A stretch of 7,436 bases of DNA. It comes from Campylobacteraceae bacterium. GTDB taxonomy: Bacteria; Campylobacterota; Campylobacteria; Campylobacterales; Sulfurovaceae. The translations under genes and the position numbers were made by a program. How positions within the stretch are numbered: position 1 is the first letter of the stretch; every line of letters starts with the position of its first letter. Location of the stretch: assembly GCA_026985495.1 (NCBI GenBank), contig JALSQJ010000224.1, positions 1 to 7,436 on the forward strand. The letters run 5' to 3'. Below the pieces are notes generated by a model. The model was not told where the DNA came from, searched no databases, and saw nothing but the letters and a program-made list of their open reading frames with translations. This document shows positions 6,056 to 7,436 of the stretch, piece after piece.

Positions 6056-6084
6056 AATATAACACTTTTTTGGTTATATGTCAA
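6056..6084 (-). promoter_or_regulatory. Near-consensus sigma-70-type promoter of the 68-aa gene
   Basis: The minus strand reads TTGACA (6084-6079), a 17-bp spacer, and TATATT (6061-6056), with an extended -10 TG (TGT before TATATT). Transcription would start near 6049, giving a leader of about 27 nt. A full consensus -35 is unusual for Campylobacterota and implies high basal activity held down by the overlapping operators. Confidence 0.75.
6071..6084 (-). promoter_or_regulatory. Operator-like repeat B, over the -35 box
   Basis: The minus strand reads TTGACATATAACCA, the most diverged of the four repeats. It contains the -35 hexamer of the 68-aa gene promoter. It also lies where a -35 would be for the plus-strand regulator promoter, so one bound protein could affect both divergent genes. 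Confidence 0.55.
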
Positions 6085-6102
6085 GTATTTAAAATTTTAT
6101 GT

Positions 6103-6108
6103 TATACT
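6103..6108 (+). promoter_or_regulatory. Putative -10 box of the DUF134 regulator gene; mRNA possibly leaderless
   Basis: TATACT ends 6 nt before the ATG at 6115. A start point 7 nt after the hexamer would fall on the A of that ATG. No Shine-Dalgarno is visible between them (TTTTTCC only). Both facts point to a leaderless transcript. No good -35 is present, which fits weak, regulated expression. Confidence 0.5.
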
Positions 6109-6114
6109 TTTTCC

Positions 6115-6711
6115 ATGGGACGTGATAAATTAAAACGAAAATTACAATTTAAACCGATGTGTACCTCTTTTGGTTCTTTAAGTTGCAAGAGTGAAGATAC
6201 CATCTATTTATTGCATGAAGAGATGGAAGCACTCTACCTTATGGACAACCAAGGACTCTATCAAGTAGATGCAGCCTTACAGATGGAAGTGTCACGTAGT
6301 ACATTCGCACGTATTATTAAAAATGCCAGAGAAAAAGTAACTATGATGCTCATCACAGGAGCAAATCTAGTCATAGAAGATGAAAAAGATGAATATAGGA
6401 TAATGTTAGCAAGTATGGAAGAGCATAGTTTAGAGCTGGGTAAACCAGATGCACCTTTTTTAATACTCTATCATATTTATGAAAATGAGATAGTAGATAA
6501 ACAAGTATTAGAAAACCCCGTTTTTACAGAAAATAAAAGACCAGGACAGTTACTGCCTATAGTGTGTAATGAATATCATGTTAACTTTTTTATAGCTACA
6601 AGTATTGGTGTTGGATTTAGAAGTGCATTACTCTCAAAAGGGGTATATACACATACTAGAAAAAAATTGAATGAAGATGAACTTTTACAATGGAATAGTC
6701 TAGGAGATTAA
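6115..6711 (+). CDS. DUF134-type HTH regulator fused to a NifX-like (Nitro_FeMo-Co) domain
   Basis: This is a 198-aa soluble protein with two parts. Residues 1-90 follow the DUF134/UPF0251 pattern: a basic N-terminus, a Cys16-x7-Cys24 pair, MEALYLMDNQGLYQ, and a helix-turn-helix near 49-75 (AALQMEVSRSTFARIIKNAREK). Residues from about 112 resemble the Nitro_FeMo-Co fold of NifX/NifB C-termini: APFLILYHIYENEIVDKQVLENP, then HVNFFIATSIGVGFRSALLSKGV. The likely role is a transcription factor whose C-terminal domain senses a ligand such as a metal cluster or redox state; ligand and effect are inferred. ATG at 6115 is chosen because MGRDKLKRK is the natural DUF134 start and TATACT lies just upstream. 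A longer TTG-started form from 6070 would extend into operator DNA. It lies between two copies of one promoter cassette, which makes local regulation likely. Confidence 0.8.
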   Translation: MGRDKLKRKLQFKPMCTSFGSLSCKSEDTIYLLHEEMEALYLMDNQGLYQVDAALQMEVSRSTFARIIKNAREKVTMMLITGANLVIEDEKDEYRIMLASMEEHSLELGKPDAPFLILYHIYENEIVDKQVLENPVFTENKRPGQLLPIVCNEYHVNFFIATSIGVGFRSALLSKGVYTHTRKKLNEDELLQWNSLGD

Positions 6712-6750
6712 GTACTTACCATACATAACTATTTTAGACTAACACCTTAT

Positions 6751-6764
6751 TTGACATATGCTCA
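6751..6764 (+). promoter_or_regulatory. Operator-like repeat C, over the -35 box
   Basis: TTGACATATGCTCA includes the -35 hexamer itself. It is the first member of a pair spaced 30 bp start to start, equal to the A/B pair and close to three helical turns, so two bound dimers would lie on the same face of the DNA. Confidence 0.6.
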
Positions 6765-6779
6765 AAAAAGTGCTATATT
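6751..6779 (+). promoter_or_regulatory. Near-consensus sigma-70-type promoter of the NifX-like gene
   Basis: TTGACA (6751-6756), a 17-bp spacer and TATATT (6774-6779), with TGC before the -10 giving an extended -10. The expected start is near 6786, with AAAGGA about 7 nt before the ATG at 6811. The layout is identical to that of the promoter at 6056-6084. Confidence 0.75.
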
Positions 6780-6780
6780 T

Positions 6781-6794
6781 ATGACATATGTTCA
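6781..6794 (+). promoter_or_regulatory. Operator-like repeat D, over the transcription start
   Basis: ATGACATATGTTCA overlaps the predicted start point near 6786 and is the repeat closest to the symmetric sequence TGAACATATGTTCA (11 of 14). A protein bound here would block open-complex formation or promoter clearance. Confidence 0.6.
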
Positions 6795-6810
6795 AAATAA
6801 AGGAAAAATA

Positions 6811-7188
6811 ATGAAGATAGCAATACCCGTGAAAATGAATAAAGAGAATACAGCCCTTGCTCCCCTTTTTGGAAAAGCAAAATGGATAGCATTTGTTGAA
6901 AAGGGGAATATAAACATCGTACCTAATGCTACACATGGTGGTAGAGCTATTGTCAAATGGTTTGCAAGAGAAGGTATCGATACTGTTATTTTTCAAGAGA
7001 TGGGTATGACACCTTATGAGATGATAAAATCTATAGGAAACATCACACTGTTTCATGCAGGGCATGAACGTGTACTTCTTGATGAGGTATTGGCAAAATT
7101 CAATGCCAATCAATTAACACTGATAGATGATACAAATATAGGTGAGATTCTTGCACATCATGAAAAAAAGCATCCACATGCACACTGA
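6811..7188 (+). CDS. Stand-alone NifX-like (Nitro_FeMo-Co family) protein with His-rich tail
   Basis: This is a 125-aa cytoplasmic protein of the dinitrogenase iron-molybdenum cofactor biosynthesis family. The typical opening MKIAIPVKMN, the segment LAPLFGKAKWIAFVE (17-30), an HGGRA turn (42-46), WFAREGIDTVIFQEMGMTPYEMI (50-72) and a closing strand TLFHAG (79-84) follow the family plan. The tail HHEKKHPHAH (116-125) could bind metal. Stand-alone members are common in organisms without nitrogenase, so a nitrogen-fixation role should not be assumed; no nif gene is visible here. ATG at 6811 follows AAAGGA and is the natural family start. A longer TTG-started form from 6751 would begin inside the -35 box and is rejected. 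It shares domain family with the regulator's C-terminus and shares its promoter cassette with the 68-aa gene. Confidence 0.88.
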   Translation: MKIAIPVKMNKENTALAPLFGKAKWIAFVEKGNINIVPNATHGGRAIVKWFAREGIDTVIFQEMGMTPYEMIKSIGNITLFHAGHERVLLDEVLAKFNANQLTLIDDTNIGEILAHHEKKHPHAH

Positions 7189-7209
7189 TGTAACTGATGG
7201 CACGTTGTA

Positions 7210-7436
7210 ATGCATACTTCATTTTCGGTAGTCATACGCATTATGCTTTGGTTAGTGATGTTGTTTGGTGGTGCATGGTATGCAGTAGTTCAGGATTGGC
7301 ATACCTCACTATTTAGGAATTTTTGGTTTCACAGCATAAGTGCAATTTTGGGTATGTTGATACTCACTTTGGCATTTCGTGCTGCTGCAAATGGTGGCAG
7401 AGAGTTGACTAAAGGGCGTATTGGAGATATACCAAG
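7210..7436 (+). CDS. N-terminal part of a membrane protein, possibly isoprenylcysteine methyltransferase family (runs off right edge)
   Basis: ATG at 7210 opens a frame that remains open to the window edge (75 codons). The stop codon at 7195-7197 in this frame leaves ATG 7210 as the only nearby start, though its ribosome binding site is weak. Two hydrophobic helices are visible (about 7-26 and 43-58), followed by FRAAANGGRELTKGRIGDIPR. An Ala/Gly-Arg-x-Leu-x-Lys-Gly-Arg-x-Gly-Asp-Ile-Pro-Arg stretch after early helices is how many bacterial ICMT/PEMT-like membrane methyltransferases enter their catalytic region. The SAM-binding RHP motif would lie outside the window. The gene starts 21 bp after the NifX-like gene and may be co-transcribed with it. 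Confidence 0.6.
   Translation, partial: MHTSFSVVIRIMLWLVMLFGGAWYAVVQDWHTSLFRNFWFHSISAILGMLILTLAFRAAANGGRELTKGRIGDIP

Larger units (their letters stand above)
6020..6084 (-). repeat. Promoter-operator cassette, copy 1 (inverted relative to copy 2)
   Basis: Read on the minus strand, this 65-bp stretch from TTGACA to the ATG of the 68-aa gene matches 6751-6813. In the first 50 columns 41 are identical without gaps, including CAAAAAAGTG, TATATT and CATATGTTCA. The match covers -35, -10, both operators, the ribosome binding site and the start codon, then ends at the coding sequence. This points to duplication of a regulatory unit, or strong selection on a shared layout. Confidence 0.85.
6751..6813 (+). 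repeat. Promoter-operator cassette, copy 2
   Basis: This 63-bp stretch from TTGACA to the ATG of the NifX-like gene matches the reverse complement of 6020-6084, with 41 of the first 50 positions identical and then a 2-nt length difference before AAAGGA. The two copies flank the DUF134 gene in opposite orientations, both reading away from it or past it. Confidence 0.85.

Noticed and set aside
6070..6114. Extended N-terminus of the regulator from TTG 6070
   Set aside because: The added residues do not fit the DUF134 start, and the region holds the operator and promoter.
6751..6810. Extended N-terminus of the NifX-like protein from TTG 6751
   Set aside because: The TTG is the -35 box of a near-consensus promoter, and MKIAIPV at 6811 is the normal family start with a good ribosome binding site.
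6739..7113. Minus-strand 124-codon reading frame, Cys/His/Phe-rich
   Set aside because: It is antisense to the NifX-like gene and its promoter; the unusual composition is what reverse-complemented AT-rich coding DNA gives.
6811..7188. Evidence for nitrogen fixation
   Set aside because: Stand-alone Nitro_FeMo-Co family proteins occur widely without nitrogenase, and no nif structural or assembly gene is seen here.

Overview
The window looks like chromosomal DNA from a member of the Campylobacterota (Sulfurimonas, Sulfurovum or a relative). The evidence is AT-rich, tightly packed genes with 1-11 nt overlaps, family-level protein resemblance, and codon use rich in A/T-ending codons. No 16S rRNA or other marker gene is present, so this is inference. 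There are no tRNA or rRNA genes, insertion sequences or CRISPR arrays.

Left part (1-2060, minus strand): a siroheme/[4Fe-4S] nitrite or sulfite reductase of 643 aa, followed with an 11-nt overlap by a second gene that runs off the left edge and may be an iron-sulfur electron-transfer protein. The substrate-loop motif Lys-x-Asn favours nitrite. The 182-bp divergent spacer (2061-2242) carries promoter elements for both directions and several inverted repeats, one of them resembling a Crp/Fnr-family box.

Middle part (2243-4536, plus strand): a two-gene heme-copper oxidase-type operon. It is not an ordinary cytochrome oxidase. Subunit II has lost every CuA ligand, with both cysteines replaced by serine. 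Subunit I keeps the heme histidines and the His-His pair, but has Asp where the third CuB histidine should be and Asp where the cross-linked tyrosine should be. This pattern fits a divergent nitric oxide reductase related to the B-type oxidases (the gNOR type), probably fed by quinol. Together with a nitrite reductase next door, the theme may be reactive nitrogen handling. A perfect 7-bp hairpin separates this pair from a co-directional membrane-protein cluster: a TTG-started coiled-coil protein with two membrane segments, a YcxB-like protein, and a 31-aa single-pass microprotein.

Right part (5816-7188): a small regulon visible in the DNA. A 198-aa protein combining a DUF134 helix-turn-helix domain with a NifX-like Nitro_FeMo-Co domain lies between a divergent gene for a 68-aa single-pass membrane protein and a downstream gene for a stand-alone, His-tailed NifX-like protein. 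Both flanking genes are preceded by the same roughly 60-bp promoter cassette (41 of the first 50 positions identical). Each copy has TTGACA-N17-TATATT with an extended -10 and two TTGACATATG-type operators exactly 30 bp apart, one on the -35 and one on the transcription start. The regulator's own promoter lies next to one of these operators, and its mRNA may be leaderless. The simplest reading is a self-contained, locally autoregulated circuit controlling an undescribed membrane-protein/NifX-like pair.

The right edge (7210-7436) holds the start of a membrane protein that may belong to the isoprenylcysteine methyltransferase family.
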